Shown here: positions 37,458 through 46,026 of the stretch, one piece after another | Layout of the letters: each line of letters opens with the position of its first letter | Numbering within the stretch: the first letter of the stretch is position 1 | Source of the DNA: Pyxidicoccus caerfyrddinensis | Lineage (GTDB): Bacteria > Myxococcota > Myxococcia > Myxococcales > Myxococcaceae | Reading direction: 5' to 3' | NCBI RefSeq assembly: GCF_010894405.1 | Contig: NZ_JAAIYA010000008.1 | Coordinates: 248,001-312,000, forward strand | Length of the DNA: 64,000 nt | Program-made: the position numbers and the translations under genes | Notes under the pieces: model-generated | Database searches by the model: none | Seen by the model: the letters and a program-made list of their open reading frames with translations, nothing else | Told to the model about the DNA's origin: nothing

Positions 37458-38498
37458 TTAAGCGGCCAGCTCGGGGACGTACTTCGCCACCAGCTCCTGC
37501 AGCTTGCGCAGCTCCGGCTTGCGCGCGAAGGCGTCGCGCACGTAGCGCAGCGACGCGGGGATGGACACCAGGAAGCCCGGGTTGCCCTTCACGCGGTTGA
37601 TGAACTCGAAGCGGCCCGCGTCCTTCAGCTTGCGCTGGATGGTGAGCAGGTCGAAGAAGGACTTGAACGCCGCCGCGTCGATGGTCTCGCCGCTCGCCGC
37701 TTCGAACGTCGCGATGTAGCGGTCCAGCATCTTGTCCACGAAGGCGCGGTCCAGCTCCACGTAGCTGTCGCGCAAGAGGGCCACCAGGTCGTACTGGCGC
37801 GGGCCCTGGAGGGCGTCCTGGAAGTCGATGACGACCAGCTCGCCCTCCTTCACCATGATGTTGCGGCTCTGGTAGTCGCGGTGCGTGAAGCCGCGCGGCG
37901 CGGCGGCCAGCTGCTTCGCGATGTCGCGGAAGGTGCGGTCCAGCTCGGCGCGCTCGGCGGCGGTGGGCTGCTTGCCGCTCCACGCCTCCAGGCCCCACTC
38001 GCGGAAGTGGTGCAGCTCCCAGTCGTACAGGTCCTCGTCGAACGCGCGCGTGAAGGCGAGGCAGTCCGGGTCCTGGTGCTTCTCCGCCTGCACGCGCAGG
38101 CGCGCCAGCAGGTCCACCGCGCGGGTGTAGAGCGCGTCCTGGTGCTTGCCGCCCTCCAGCGCGGACTCGAAGGTGATGTCGCTCAGGTCCTCCAGGACCA
38201 TCATCCCCGCCGGCTCGTCGTAGCGGAGGATGCGCGGCACGCGCACGCCCAGCTTCTCCAGGTAGCGGTGCACATTGACGAAGGGCAGCTCCTTCGGGGG
38301 CTCACCCTTGGTGGCCTCCTCGCTCTTCTTCGTCGCGTCCGGCGGCATCACCATCACCACCCAGCTCTCGGGCGCCGCGCCAACGCGGTAGTACGAGCGG
38401 TTGCTCGCGTCGCCCTTCAGCTTCTTGATGGCAGCGTGGGGAACGGGACGGCCGATGGCCTGTCCCACCTGGTCGCGCAGGGCGGCCTCGAGTTCCAT
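37458..38498 (-). CDS. Aminoglycoside phosphotransferase-family sugar kinase (AmgK-like)
   Basis: A 346-residue APH-fold kinase. It has DASNRSYYRV near the N-terminus, FVNVHRYLEKLGVRVP, MMVLEDLSDI, the catalytic FTHRDYQSRNIMV (H-x-D-x4-N) and VVIDFQDALQGPRQYDLVA. This set matches AmgK, the anomeric MurNAc/GlcNAc kinase, rather than true antibiotic kinases. The next gene is a MurU-like nucleotidyltransferase, which supports a cell-wall recycling role. Start ATG 38498, since the upstream extension is not conserved. Confidence 0.85.
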   Translation of the reverse strand: MELEAALRDQVGQAIGRPVPHAAIKKLKGDASNRSYYRVGAAPESWVVMVMPPDATKKSEEATKGEPPKELPFVNVHRYLEKLGVRVPRILRYDEPAGMMVLEDLSDITFESALEGGKHQDALYTRAVDLLARLRVQAEKHQDPDCLAFTRAFDEDLYDWELHHFREWGLEAWSGKQPTAAERAELDRTFRDIAKQLAAAPRGFTHRDYQSRNIMVKEGELVVIDFQDALQGPRQYDLVALLRDSYVELDRAFVDKMLDRYIATFEAASGETIDAAAFKSFFDLLTIQRKLKDAGRFEFINRVKGNPGFLVSIPASLRYVRDAFARKPELRKLQELVAKYVPELAA

Positions 38499-38883
38499 AT
38501 CGACGGGATTCTCCAGAGGGGGTTGAGACGAGAGACTCCCGAGTATGGGAGGCGCCCCCATCCGGGTCAAAGCCCACGAGACGCGAACGGCCGGAAGCCC
38601 CCCGGGCTGTCACGTACGCGACGCGGCACCCTACCCCACACACCACGTCGCACCGCGTTGAGGGCCGCCTGGCGCCCGAGGAGAGAGGCCAGGGCCCGCC
38701 GGAGTGCGACAGCCCTGGGGCCCGCCCCCGGCATGCGGCCGGCCGGGCCCCGGTAGCGGGGGTCTGGAAGGACGGCGGACCCGGCCCTGTTCCTCACCGA
38801 GGGGCCGAGATGTCGCGTGCTGTCGACCGGGCCCGGGCGGCGACATATAAGACGCGCCGCGAACCCTTTTTCCGGAAGCCGTG
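38499..38883. other. Divergent intergenic region, 385 bp, no gene seen
   Basis: Lies between the sugar kinase (minus) and cystathionine beta-synthase (plus). Very GC-rich, with short palindromes (GGGGCCC, CCGGGCCC) but no persuasive reading frame on either strand. A candidate -10 for the plus-strand gene is at 38846. Much of the rest is unexplained. Confidence 0.5.
38822..38851 (+). promoter_or_regulatory. Candidate promoter of the cystathionine beta-synthase gene
   Basis: TATAAG (38846-38851) with a weak -35 GTCGAC (38822-38827), spacing 18 bp. Predicted start near 38858, about 25 nt before the ATG. Confidence 0.4.
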
Positions 38884-40251
38884 ATGGACATCCACGACAC
38901 CATTCTCTCCGCCATCGGTCACACGCCGCTGGTCAAGCTCAACAAGCTCGTCGGCCCGAACGACGCCACCGTGCTCGTGAAGTGCGAGTTCATGAACCCG
39001 GGCGCGTCCATCAAGGACCGCATGGCGCTCTACATCATCGAGAAGGCCGAGCGGGAGGGGAAGCTCAAGCCCGGCGGCACCATCGTGGAGAACACGTCCG
39101 GCAACACCGGCATGGGCGTGGCGCTCGCGGCGGCGGTGAAGGGCTACAAGTGCATCTTCACCATGCCGGACAAGATGTCCCTGGAGAAGATCAACCGCCT
39201 CAAGGCCCTGGGCGCGCAGGTGGTGGTGACGCCGACCAACGTGCCGGCCGAGGACCCGCGCAGCTACTACGAGACGGCCAAGCGCCTGCACCGTGAGACG
39301 CCCGGCGCCTTCATGCTGAACCAGTACCACAACCCCGACAACATCGAGGCCCACTACAAGCTGACCGGGCCGGAGATCTACGAGCAGACCGAAGGGAAGT
39401 TCGACTACTTCGTGTCGGGCCTGGGCACCGGCGGCACCATGAGCGGCGCCGGCAAGTTCCTGAAGGAGAAGATCCCCGGCCTGAAGAACGTGGGCGTGGA
39501 CCCGGAGGGCTCCGTCTACGAGGGCTACTTCAAGACGGGCAAGCTGACCGAGCCGCACGTCTACAAGGTGGAAGGTATCGGCGAGGACATGCTGTGCGGC
39601 GCCATGGACTTCAAGGTCGTGGACGACGTGCGGCAGGTGGATGACCGCCAGTCCTTCCTCGCGGCGCGGCGCCTGGCGCGCGAGGAGGGCATCTTCGCGG
39701 GTGGCTCCTCCGGCGCGGCGGTGCACGTGGCCGTGCAGCTGGCGAAGGAAGTGGGCAAGGGCAAGACGATTGTCGTGGTGCTCCCCGACTCGGGCAGCAG
39801 CTACATCAGCAAGTTCCACTCGGACGAGTGGATGCGCGACAACGGCTTCCTGGAGGAGAAGGGCACCGGCACCGTGCGCGACATCATTGGCGACAAGCGC
39901 AAGGACGTGAAGACGGCGCGCAAGGGCGACAAGGTGGACCAGGTGGTGGAGACCATGCGGGGCCATGGCATCAGCCAGATGCCCGTCGTCACCGAGGAGG
40001 GCCGCGCGGTGGGCATGGTGCACGAGTACGACCTGCTCAACGCCCTGGTGGCCGGCAAGGTGAAGTTCGGCGACGCCATCGACGCCATCGTCTCGCCGCT
40101 GCAGGGCGCGCTGTCGCCCGACACCAGCATCACCCGCCTGCGCGAGGTCTTCGCCCAGGACAACGTCGCGGTGGTGAAGGAGGGCGAGAAGGTCGTGGCC
40201 ATCGTCACGAAGATCGACCTCATCGACTACCTGCACCGCACGGCGGCGTAG
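38884..40251 (+). CDS. Cystathionine beta-synthase
   Basis: PLP enzyme condensing serine and homocysteine to cystathionine, first step of reverse transsulfuration. It has 455 residues. The catalytic domain (1-325) has PLP lysine K44 in GASIKDRMAL, the phosphate loop TSGNTGMGVAL, and SGLGTGGTMSGAGKF. Two CBS domains follow at about 335-455 (ISQMPVVTEEGRAVGMV and VAVVKEGEKVVAIV). These distinguish it from cysteine synthase and may bind adenosyl ligands. ATG at 38884 or GTG at 38881. The partner cystathionine gamma-lyase-family gene is at 42981-44126. Confidence 0.94.
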   Translation: MDIHDTILSAIGHTPLVKLNKLVGPNDATVLVKCEFMNPGASIKDRMALYIIEKAEREGKLKPGGTIVENTSGNTGMGVALAAAVKGYKCIFTMPDKMSLEKINRLKALGAQVVVTPTNVPAEDPRSYYETAKRLHRETPGAFMLNQYHNPDNIEAHYKLTGPEIYEQTEGKFDYFVSGLGTGGTMSGAGKFLKEKIPGLKNVGVDPEGSVYEGYFKTGKLTEPHVYKVEGIGEDMLCGAMDFKVVDDVRQVDDRQSFLAARRLAREEGIFAGGSSGAAVHVAVQLAKEVGKGKTIVVVLPDSGSSYISKFHSDEWMRDNGFLEEKGTGTVRDIIGDKRKDVKTARKGDKVDQVVETMRGHGISQMPVVTEEGRAVGMVHEYDLLNALVAGKVKFGDAIDAIVSPLQGALSPDTSITRLREVFAQDNVAVVKEGEKVVAIVTKIDLIDYLHRTAA

Positions 40252-40273
40252 TCTCCGTAGGCACCTGAAGCAC

Positions 40274-40322
40274 GGAGGGCCTCCACGCACCCAGGCTGGG
40301 AGCGGGAGGCCCTCGGTGTTTT
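40274..40322 (+). terminator. Intrinsic terminator of the cystathionine beta-synthase gene
   Basis: GAGGGCCTCC (40275-40284) and GGAGGCCCTC (40305-40314) form a perfect 10-bp stem followed by GGTGTTTTC. It starts 23 bp after the stop codon. Similar GGCCTCC hairpins end the next two minus-strand genes. Confidence 0.8.
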
Positions 40323-40340
40323 CAGGGCACGACGCGCTGC

Positions 40341-40787
40341 CTACGTCGCCGGCCGCCGCGCGAAGAGGGCGTTGGCCAGCTCGGTCATCACCACGTCGCC
40401 GTGCTGGTTGCGGACCTCGAAGCGGAACTTGATGGCGCCGCGGTCCGCCTTGCTGCGCGACGGCGTGGTGGTGAGCACCTCGGTGCGGACGGTGAGCGAG
40501 TCCCCGGGGCGCACGGGCTTGAGCCAGCGCAGCTCGTCCAGGCCGGGCGAGCCCAGGCTGGCGGCCTTCCCGAGCAGGCCCTCCACGATGAGCTTGTGGC
40601 AGATGGAGGCGGTGTGCCATCCGCTGGCGATGATGCCGCCGAAGATGCTCTCGCGGCCACCCTCGTCGCTCAGGTGGAAGGGCTGCGGGTCGAACTGCTT
40701 CGCGAAGGCGATGATGTCCTCGCGCGAGATGACGTACGGCCCGAACTCGCTCACCTCACCTGGCTGGAAGTCGTCGAAGTAGCGCAT
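40341..40787 (-). CDS. MaoC-family (R)-specific enoyl-CoA hydratase
   Basis: A 148-residue hot-dog-fold protein. The hydratase motif FDPQPFHLSDE has the catalytic Asp and His, and FGGIIASGWHTASI follows. It then has LKPVRPGDSLTVRTEV and a C-terminal strand GDVVMTELANALFARR. It hydrates a trans-2-enoyl-CoA to the (R)-3-hydroxy form; the substrate is unknown. The start MRYFDDF at 40787 is favoured by GAGAGG just upstream. Confidence 0.88.
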   Translation of the reverse strand: MRYFDDFQPGEVSEFGPYVISREDIIAFAKQFDPQPFHLSDEGGRESIFGGIIASGWHTASICHKLIVEGLLGKAASLGSPGLDELRWLKPVRPGDSLTVRTEVLTTTPSRSKADRGAIKFRFEVRNQHGDVVMTELANALFARRPAT

Positions 40788-40861
40788 GCCGCCTCTCATA
40801 AAACCGCGGGCCGGCGCGCGCCAGCCCGCGATGTGCCGTGTGTCAGGGCGTGGGACATACG

Positions 40862-40907
40862 AAGGGCCTCCACGTCCTCGCGGAGGAGGACGGGAGGCCC
40901 CGGTACT
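40862..40907 (-). terminator. Terminator-like hairpin after the phosphatase gene
   Basis: GGGCCTCC and GGAGGCCC form the outer stem and GTCCTC/GAGGAC an inner one. On the minus strand the stem is followed by TTCGTATGTCC. It lies about 20-60 bp beyond the purple-acid-phosphatase-like stop. Confidence 0.55.
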
Positions 40908-40922
40908 TCAGTGATGCGAGAG

Positions 40923-42794
40923 CTACGGGCTCACGGGCTCGTCGTGGTCCGCCGTGTCCTCCAGGCGGTCCGCGGGAGGCAGCGGCTGGTCGAAGCGCAG
41001 GCCCGCGGGGGCGCGCGCCGGGTCGTCCACCGGGCCGGACACGGTTTCCGTCTCCTGCGACCAGGCCTTCAGCGTCGCGCTCACCGTCGTCGGCAGCGTC
41101 TTGGTGAGGGTGAGCGTGTCCTTCACCGCGCCGGTGGAGGAGATGAGCTTCGCCGTCAGCGTGCCGCCGTCCACCACCACGTCCATGAAGCCATACGTCG
41201 TGTTGTCGCGCAGCGCGGTCCACGAGGGCTGGCTGCCGGGGAAGGGCCGCAGGGTGGCGCCACCGCTGCCCACCACGACGTACGGAATGCCACGCGTCCC
41301 CGACGGAGCCACCGCGTCGCCCTTCATCGGCTTGCTGCGCTCGTAGTTGTGGTCATGCCCGGTGAGCACGAGGTCCACGCCGTTCGCCTCGAAGATGGGC
41401 GCGTAGTTGCGGCGCACGGAGAGCTGCGAGCCGTGCTCGCCGCTGGACCAGGCCGGGTGGTGGAAGAAGACAATCTTCCAGGACTGCTTCGTCGCCGCCA
41501 GGTCCTGCTCCGCCCACGTCTTCTGCGCGGTGGCCGTGCAGCGGTCCGACGACGCGAGGCCGATGGCGCAGTTGGAGTCGAGCGCCACGAAGTGCACGTT
41601 GCCCCAGTCGAACGAGTAGTAGCGCTCCGTGCCCGCGGGGTTGTTGGTGGGCAGGTAGAAGTTGTCCAGGTACGGCTGCCCCTGGTTCGTCACGTACTCG
41701 TGGTTGCCCAGCGAGGGGAAGATGGGCACCTCGCGCAGCAGCGTCCCCATGGGGGTGAACATGCGGTCCTGGAACTCCTGCTCCGTGCCGGAGGAGTAGG
41801 CGTTGTCGCCGAGCGCCACCAGGAACTCGCCGCGCCACTCCGGCTTGTTCATCATGGCAATCACGGCCTTCTGTGAGCTGCCGCCCGTGCCGAAGTCGCC
41901 CAGGGTGGTGAAGCGCACGCGCTGCGTGCCCGTCGCGGACGCGGTGCGGAAGGCACGCACGCCGGTGACGGAGCCGCACGCCTCCACGCTGTAGCCGTAC
42001 GTCCGCCCCGGCAACAGGCCCGTCAGCTTCACTGCGTGCCGCCAGCCCGCCACGGTGGCGGTGGCGGTGCGCGACAGGTCCGTGCCCTCGCCGTAGCGCA
42101 CGAAGGGCGTGCAGGACACGCCGGAGCGGAAGGCGACGAGGGCGCTCGTCTGGCCCACGCTCTGGAGGTACGGCAGCCGAGGCAGCGCCGGCCCCGAGTC
42201 CGCCGTGGGCACGGGCGTGGGAGTCGGCGGCGGCGTCGTCTGCTGCGCACAGGCGCGCGACTCGGTGATGGAGGCCCAGTCGTTCACCGAGTTGCCGTTG
42301 ACGGTGACGCGCACGTAGCGCGCCTGCCGCGCGCTGAAGGCATACGTCTGCGCGGCGGTGTTCAGGGCGCTCGTCCCCGAGGTCGCCTGGGTGAAGGTGG
42401 TGCCGTCCGTCGAGGTGGAGATGACGAAGTAGTTCTGCCGCGTGTTGCCCTGGTGCCAGGCCACCGTGGTGCCGGCAATCGACTTGGAGGCGCCCAGGTC
42501 CATGGTGAGCCAGGCGCCCTTGCCCGGCCCGCTCCACCGGGTGGCGAGGTTGTCGTCCTGGGTGTTGGCGGCGACGCTGCCGGCGCCGTCATCACCGCTG
42601 GCCGTGACGGCCGTGGTGGTGAGGAGGCTGCAGCCGGTGGCGGTCAGCTCGGCCGCCGCGCCGCGCGCGTCAGGCGCCGGCAGCTCGACGGGAAAGTTCT
42701 GGTCGGTGGTGGGAGTGGGAAGTGCGTCACAGCCGGAAGCAGCGGCGAGCAGCGCACCCAGCAGACACGACGTCGGAATGAATCGGTTGCGCAT
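40923..42794 (-). CDS. Secreted lipoprotein phosphatase with F5/8C domain (purple acid phosphatase-like)
   Basis: A 623-residue protein. The lipoprotein signal peptide (MRNRFIPTSCLLGALLAAASGC) has a standard lipobox. A discoidin/F5/8 type C domain follows at about 40-170 (ATRWSGPGKGAWLTMDLG). An Fn3-like purple-acid-phosphatase N-domain has LPRLPYLQSVGQTSALVAF. The metallophosphoesterase domain has metal motifs GDFGTGG, LGDNAYSSG, LGNHEYV, FFHHPAW and TGHDHNYERS. All five are present, so it should be active outside the cytoplasm, perhaps bound to carbohydrate through the discoidin domain. Confidence 0.92.
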   Translation of the reverse strand: MRNRFIPTSCLLGALLAAASGCDALPTPTTDQNFPVELPAPDARGAAAELTATGCSLLTTTAVTASGDDGAGSVAANTQDDNLATRWSGPGKGAWLTMDLGASKSIAGTTVAWHQGNTRQNYFVISTSTDGTTFTQATSGTSALNTAAQTYAFSARQARYVRVTVNGNSVNDWASITESRACAQQTTPPPTPTPVPTADSGPALPRLPYLQSVGQTSALVAFRSGVSCTPFVRYGEGTDLSRTATATVAGWRHAVKLTGLLPGRTYGYSVEACGSVTGVRAFRTASATGTQRVRFTTLGDFGTGGSSQKAVIAMMNKPEWRGEFLVALGDNAYSSGTEQEFQDRMFTPMGTLLREVPIFPSLGNHEYVTNQGQPYLDNFYLPTNNPAGTERYYSFDWGNVHFVALDSNCAIGLASSDRCTATAQKTWAEQDLAATKQSWKIVFFHHPAWSSGEHGSQLSVRRNYAPIFEANGVDLVLTGHDHNYERSKPMKGDAVAPSGTRGIPYVVVGSGGATLRPFPGSQPSWTALRDNTTYGFMDVVVDGGTLTAKLISSTGAVKDTLTLTKTLPTTVSATLKAWSQETETVSGPVDDPARAPAGLRFDQPLPPADRLEDTADHDEPVSP

Positions 42795-42908
42795 CGTGGG
42801 TGCCCAAACGGTGTCCGGCAGCGGACATTCCATTCTGTGACGCGGCATCCCATGACCCGGCCGAAGCGCAGGCGGCCAGGCAGGCGCTTCGACGTGCGGA
42901 CACACGAA

Positions 42909-42955
42909 GGGCCTCCGCGCAGCTCCGGGTAGGGAAGCGGGGAGGCCCTCGGTGG
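42909..42955 (-). terminator. Terminator-like hairpin after the cystathionine gamma-lyase-family gene
   Basis: GGGCCTCC and GGAGGCCC arms lie 30-70 bp beyond the stop codon. On the minus strand TTCGTGTGTCC follows, nearly the same 3' flank as the hairpin at 40862. Confidence 0.55.
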
Positions 42956-42980
42956 TTCGGTGTGCTGAGGAGCGAGCGGC

Positions 42981-44126
42981 CTACTTCACCGTGTCGAGCG
43001 CCTGCGCGAGGTCATCGCAGAGGTCCTGCGCGTCCTCGATGCCCACGGACAGGCGGATGAAGCCGTCGGCGATGCCGAGCTTCTCGCGCGTCTCCTTCGG
43101 GATGGAGGCGTGGGTCATGATGGCGGGGTGCTCGATGAGCGACTCCACGCCACCGAGCGACTCGGCGCAGGCGAAGACCTTCACCGTCTTGAGGAAGCGA
43201 CGCGCGGCCTCCAGGCCGCCGTGGATGTCGAAGGTCAGCATGCCGCCGAAGCCCGTCATCTGCTGGCGCGCGAGCTGGTGCTGCGGGTGCGTCTCCAGGC
43301 CCGGGTACGTCACCTTCTTCACCTTCGGGTGCGTGGCGAGGAACTGCGACACCTTCATCGCGTTGTGCGCGTGGCGGTCCATGCGCACGTGCAGCGTCTT
43401 CACGCCGCGCAGCACCAGGAAGCTGTCGAAGGCGCCGGACACGCCGCCCACCGCGTTCTGGAGGAAGTACATCCGCTCGGCGATGTCATCGCGGCTGGTG
43501 CAGACGAAGCCGCCCACCACGTCGCTGTGGCCGTTGAGGTACTTGGTGGTGGAGTGCGCCACCACGTCGAAGCCGAGGTCCAGCGGGCGCTGGAAGTACG
43601 GCGTCATGAAGGTGTTGTCCGCGACGGAGAGGATGTTCCGCTTCTTCGCCACCTCGGCGATGCGCGCCAGGTCGATGAGCTTGAGCATCGGGTTGGTGGG
43701 GGACTCGACCCACACCATCTTCGTCTTCGGCGTAATCGCCGCCTCGAAGCTCTCCGGCTTGGAGAGGTCCACGAAGGAGAAGTTGAGGCCCGAGCGCTTG
43801 AAGACCTTGTCGAAGATGCGGAAGGTGCCGCCGTACACATCGTCGGAGACGACGACGTGGTCGCCGGCATCCAGCATGTGCATCAGCATGTCCGTGCCCG
43901 CGAGGCCGGAGGCAAAGGCGGCGCCGTACTTCGCGCCTTCCAGCGCGGCGAGGCAGTCCTGGAGCGCCTTGCGCGTGGGGTTCTGCGTCCGGCTGTACTC
44001 GTAGCCCTTGTGCTCTCCGGGCCCGTCCTGGACGTAGGTGGAGGTCAGGTACACGGGCGTCATGATGGCGCCCGTCGTGGGGTCCGGCTCCTGGCCGGCA
44101 TGAATGGCAAGCGTGTCGAAGCGCAT
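42981..44126 (-). CDS. Cystathionine gamma-lyase/gamma-synthase family PLP enzyme
   Basis: A 381-residue Cys/Met-metabolism PLP enzyme. PLP lysine K195 lies in AHSTTKYLNGHSDVVGG. Other family motifs are YEYSRTQNPTRKALQ, ASGLAGTDML, VVSDDVYGGTFR and ESLGGVESLIEHPAIMTH. With a cystathionine beta-synthase 4 kb away, the likely role is cystathionine gamma-lyase, making cysteine from cystathionine. Sequence alone does not exclude gamma-synthase. Start MRFDTLAIHAGQEPD at 44126; the longer upstream frame is out of family. Confidence 0.92.
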   Translation of the reverse strand: MRFDTLAIHAGQEPDPTTGAIMTPVYLTSTYVQDGPGEHKGYEYSRTQNPTRKALQDCLAALEGAKYGAAFASGLAGTDMLMHMLDAGDHVVVSDDVYGGTFRIFDKVFKRSGLNFSFVDLSKPESFEAAITPKTKMVWVESPTNPMLKLIDLARIAEVAKKRNILSVADNTFMTPYFQRPLDLGFDVVAHSTTKYLNGHSDVVGGFVCTSRDDIAERMYFLQNAVGGVSGAFDSFLVLRGVKTLHVRMDRHAHNAMKVSQFLATHPKVKKVTYPGLETHPQHQLARQQMTGFGGMLTFDIHGGLEAARRFLKTVKVFACAESLGGVESLIEHPAIMTHASIPKETREKLGIADGFIRLSVGIEDAQDLCDDLAQALDTVK

Positions 44127-44200
44127 GGCCGGGGAACTAACACAGCCCTCCCGGCCACGCACCAGGAGCGCCGCTGACCCGCTCACCGAGCCTACTCGGC

Positions 44201-44962
44201 CTACTCGAACTTCCCGTGCCGGCCCGCCCCCCGGGCGAAGCGGGTGGCGCCGGCGATGGACTCGGACTCCAGCACCTTCACGCCGCGCTCGAACTCCTGA
44301 CGCAGTGCTTCCTCCAGGCCCAGGCCCGCCTGCTCGTAGGCCGAGGCCCGGTCGGCGTTCATGCACTCCTGGGGGAAGGCGGCGACCTCGCGAGCCAGCG
44401 CCTCGGCGGCCTGCCGGGCCTGGCCCTTCGGCACCACGCGGTTGACCAGCCCCATGGCCAGCGCCTCCTGGGCCGACACGGGGCGGCCGGTGAGGATGAG
44501 GTCCATGGCCCGCGACAGGCCGATGAGCCGGGGGAGGCGCACAGTTCCGCCGTCGATGAGCGGTACACCCCAACGCCGGCAGAAGACGCCCAGCACCGCG
44601 TCCTCCTCCGCCACGCGCAAGTCACACCACAAGGCCAGCTCCAGGCCCCCCGCCACCGCATGGCCGGCGATGGCCGCGATGACGGGCTTGCCCAGCACCA
44701 TGCGCGAGGGACCCATCGGACCGTCGCCGTCCGGGCTGAGCCGGGGCAGCCGGCCCTCGGAGACGGCCTTGAGGTCCGCGCCCGCGCAGAAGGTGCCGCC
44801 CTCGCCGTGGAAGACGCCCACACGCGAGTCCGGGTCCGCATCGAAGGCGCGGAAGGCGGCCACGAGCTCCTGCGCGGTGGGGCCGTCCACCGCGTTGCGC
44901 ACCTCGGGTCGGTGAAGGACGACGGTGGTGACGGGCCCGTTCTTCGCGATGCGCACGCTCAT
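44201..44962 (-). CDS. Enoyl-CoA hydratase/isomerase family protein
   Basis: A 253-residue crotonase-fold protein. The oxyanion-hole and CoA segments are FCAGADLKAVSEG and IAGHAVAGGLELALWCDLR. GVPLIDGGTVRLPRLIG and LTGRPVSAQEALAMGLVNRVV follow. Usual catalytic Glu positions are not all obvious, so hydratase versus another crotonase activity is open. Start MSVRIAKNG at 44962. The role is probably fatty-acid or branched-chain degradation. Confidence 0.88.
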   Translation of the reverse strand: MSVRIAKNGPVTTVVLHRPEVRNAVDGPTAQELVAAFRAFDADPDSRVGVFHGEGGTFCAGADLKAVSEGRLPRLSPDGDGPMGPSRMVLGKPVIAAIAGHAVAGGLELALWCDLRVAEEDAVLGVFCRRWGVPLIDGGTVRLPRLIGLSRAMDLILTGRPVSAQEALAMGLVNRVVPKGQARQAAEALAREVAAFPQECMNADRASAYEQAGLGLEEALRQEFERGVKVLESESIAGATRFARGAGRHGKFE

Positions 44963-45149
44963 GGCCCGAGAGTCTCGGTCAGGCGCGAGGCGGGTACCAG
45001 CAACCGCCCGCTCACATTCCGGACGGCGTCCAGCGCCCGACGCGGGCGCTGTCACGCCCACCCACGGTGGCCCGGCGGCGCACGCTGAGGTGACGCCGCC
45101 ATCGCCGTTTGTCGGACTCACGACTCATGGTCGAGGCCCGACCTCGGGA

Positions 45150-45614
45150 CTACTCCGCCTTGACCCAGTGCTGGGTGCGGCCGAACAGGGACATGCCGAC
45201 GAAGCCGCGGACCTTCAGCTTCTTGCCACCGTCCTCGACGGCAATCTTGCACTTGTAGGTCTTGCCGTTGGCCGGGTCCATGATGGTGCCGCCCGTCCAC
45301 TCGTCATCGTCCTTCTTGAGGTTCTGCAGGATGACCATCCCGAGGATGGGCTGGTTCTTCAGCGTCCCCTCGCACTTGTCGCAGACCGGGTTCTGGTCTT
45401 CCTTCGGCTCGCGGAAGAGCTTCTCGATCTTGCCAAAGAGCTTCCCGTTCTCTTCGTAGATGGCGATGACGGACTTCGGCTTCTTCGTCTCGTCATCAAT
45501 GGTCGTCCACCGGCCCACCGGTGACGTGGTGTCCGCCTTCGCATCCTCCGCCAGGGCGCTCGAGGCGAACAGCACGGTCAGCGTGGCCAGTCCCAACCAA
45601 CGGCTTGCAGTCAT
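45150..45614 (-). CDS. DUF2147 family exported protein
   Basis: A 154-residue protein. The signal peptide (MTASRWLGLATLTVLFASSALA) precedes a DUF2147 lipocalin-like beta domain. Features are VGRWTTIDDETKKPKSVIAI, GKLFGKIEKL, CDKCEG, WTGGTIMDPANGKTYKC and KLKVRGFVG. DUF2147 proteins are secreted or periplasmic and of unknown function. The pair CDKCEG with a later Cys may form a disulfide. ATG start at 45614. Confidence 0.9.
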   Translation of the reverse strand: MTASRWLGLATLTVLFASSALAEDAKADTTSPVGRWTTIDDETKKPKSVIAIYEENGKLFGKIEKLFREPKEDQNPVCDKCEGTLKNQPILGMVILQNLKKDDDEWTGGTIMDPANGKTYKCKIAVEDGGKKLKVRGFVGMSLFGRTQHWVKAE

Positions 45615-45807
45615 TCGGGGTCCTCCGGTGCGGGGTTCGTTTGCGGACGAAGACTACCCCGGAGGGCTCGATATTCAGAGAAGACATCGCACGCCCGCCA
45701 CTCCCCATGACGCAGCGCACGCGGGCGGAACCAGATTCCGCGGTGCGGAAACGGCCAGGCCCCCACTCGCGACGCATGGCCCGGGATGGCGGGCGGCGCG
45801 CGACCAC

Positions 45808-46026
45808 TCACATCGGCGCGTGCGCGCCCTCCCCCGCCTCCGCGCCACGGCCATGGATGAGCCGCGCCACCGTGCGCAAATCCTCGAGGAACGCCTCGCG
45901 CGCCTCCGGGCCCGGTGCACGCAAGATGGACGACGGATGCACCGAGGCCGCCTTTCGGAGCTTGTCGTACGTCGGGGACTCGGGGATGAGGGGGGCCGCG
46001 GTCTGGACGGAAGGACGCTTGGGCAT
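45808..46026 (-). pseudogene. Probable C-terminal remnant of a uracil-DNA glycosylase family gene
   Basis: A 72-residue frame, MPKRPSVQTAAPLIPESP onward, containing ASVHPSSILRAPGPEAREAF followed by LEDLRTVARLI. The HPS-x-x-LRAP block and following helix are the C-terminal end of family 4/UdgX-like uracil-DNA glycosylases. No other part of such an enzyme is present: upstream on this strand is the methyltransferase gene in antisense. It could be a decayed gene or a short real ORF, and its ATG overlaps the divergent methyltransferase start. Confidence 0.45.

Noticed and set aside
37458..38498. Aminoglycoside resistance kinase
   Set aside because: APH fold only; the motif set and the neighbouring nucleotidyltransferase point to an AmgK-type sugar kinase.
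38884..40251. Cysteine synthase (CysK)
   Set aside because: Two C-terminal CBS domains and a cystathionine lyase-family gene nearby fit cystathionine beta-synthase better.
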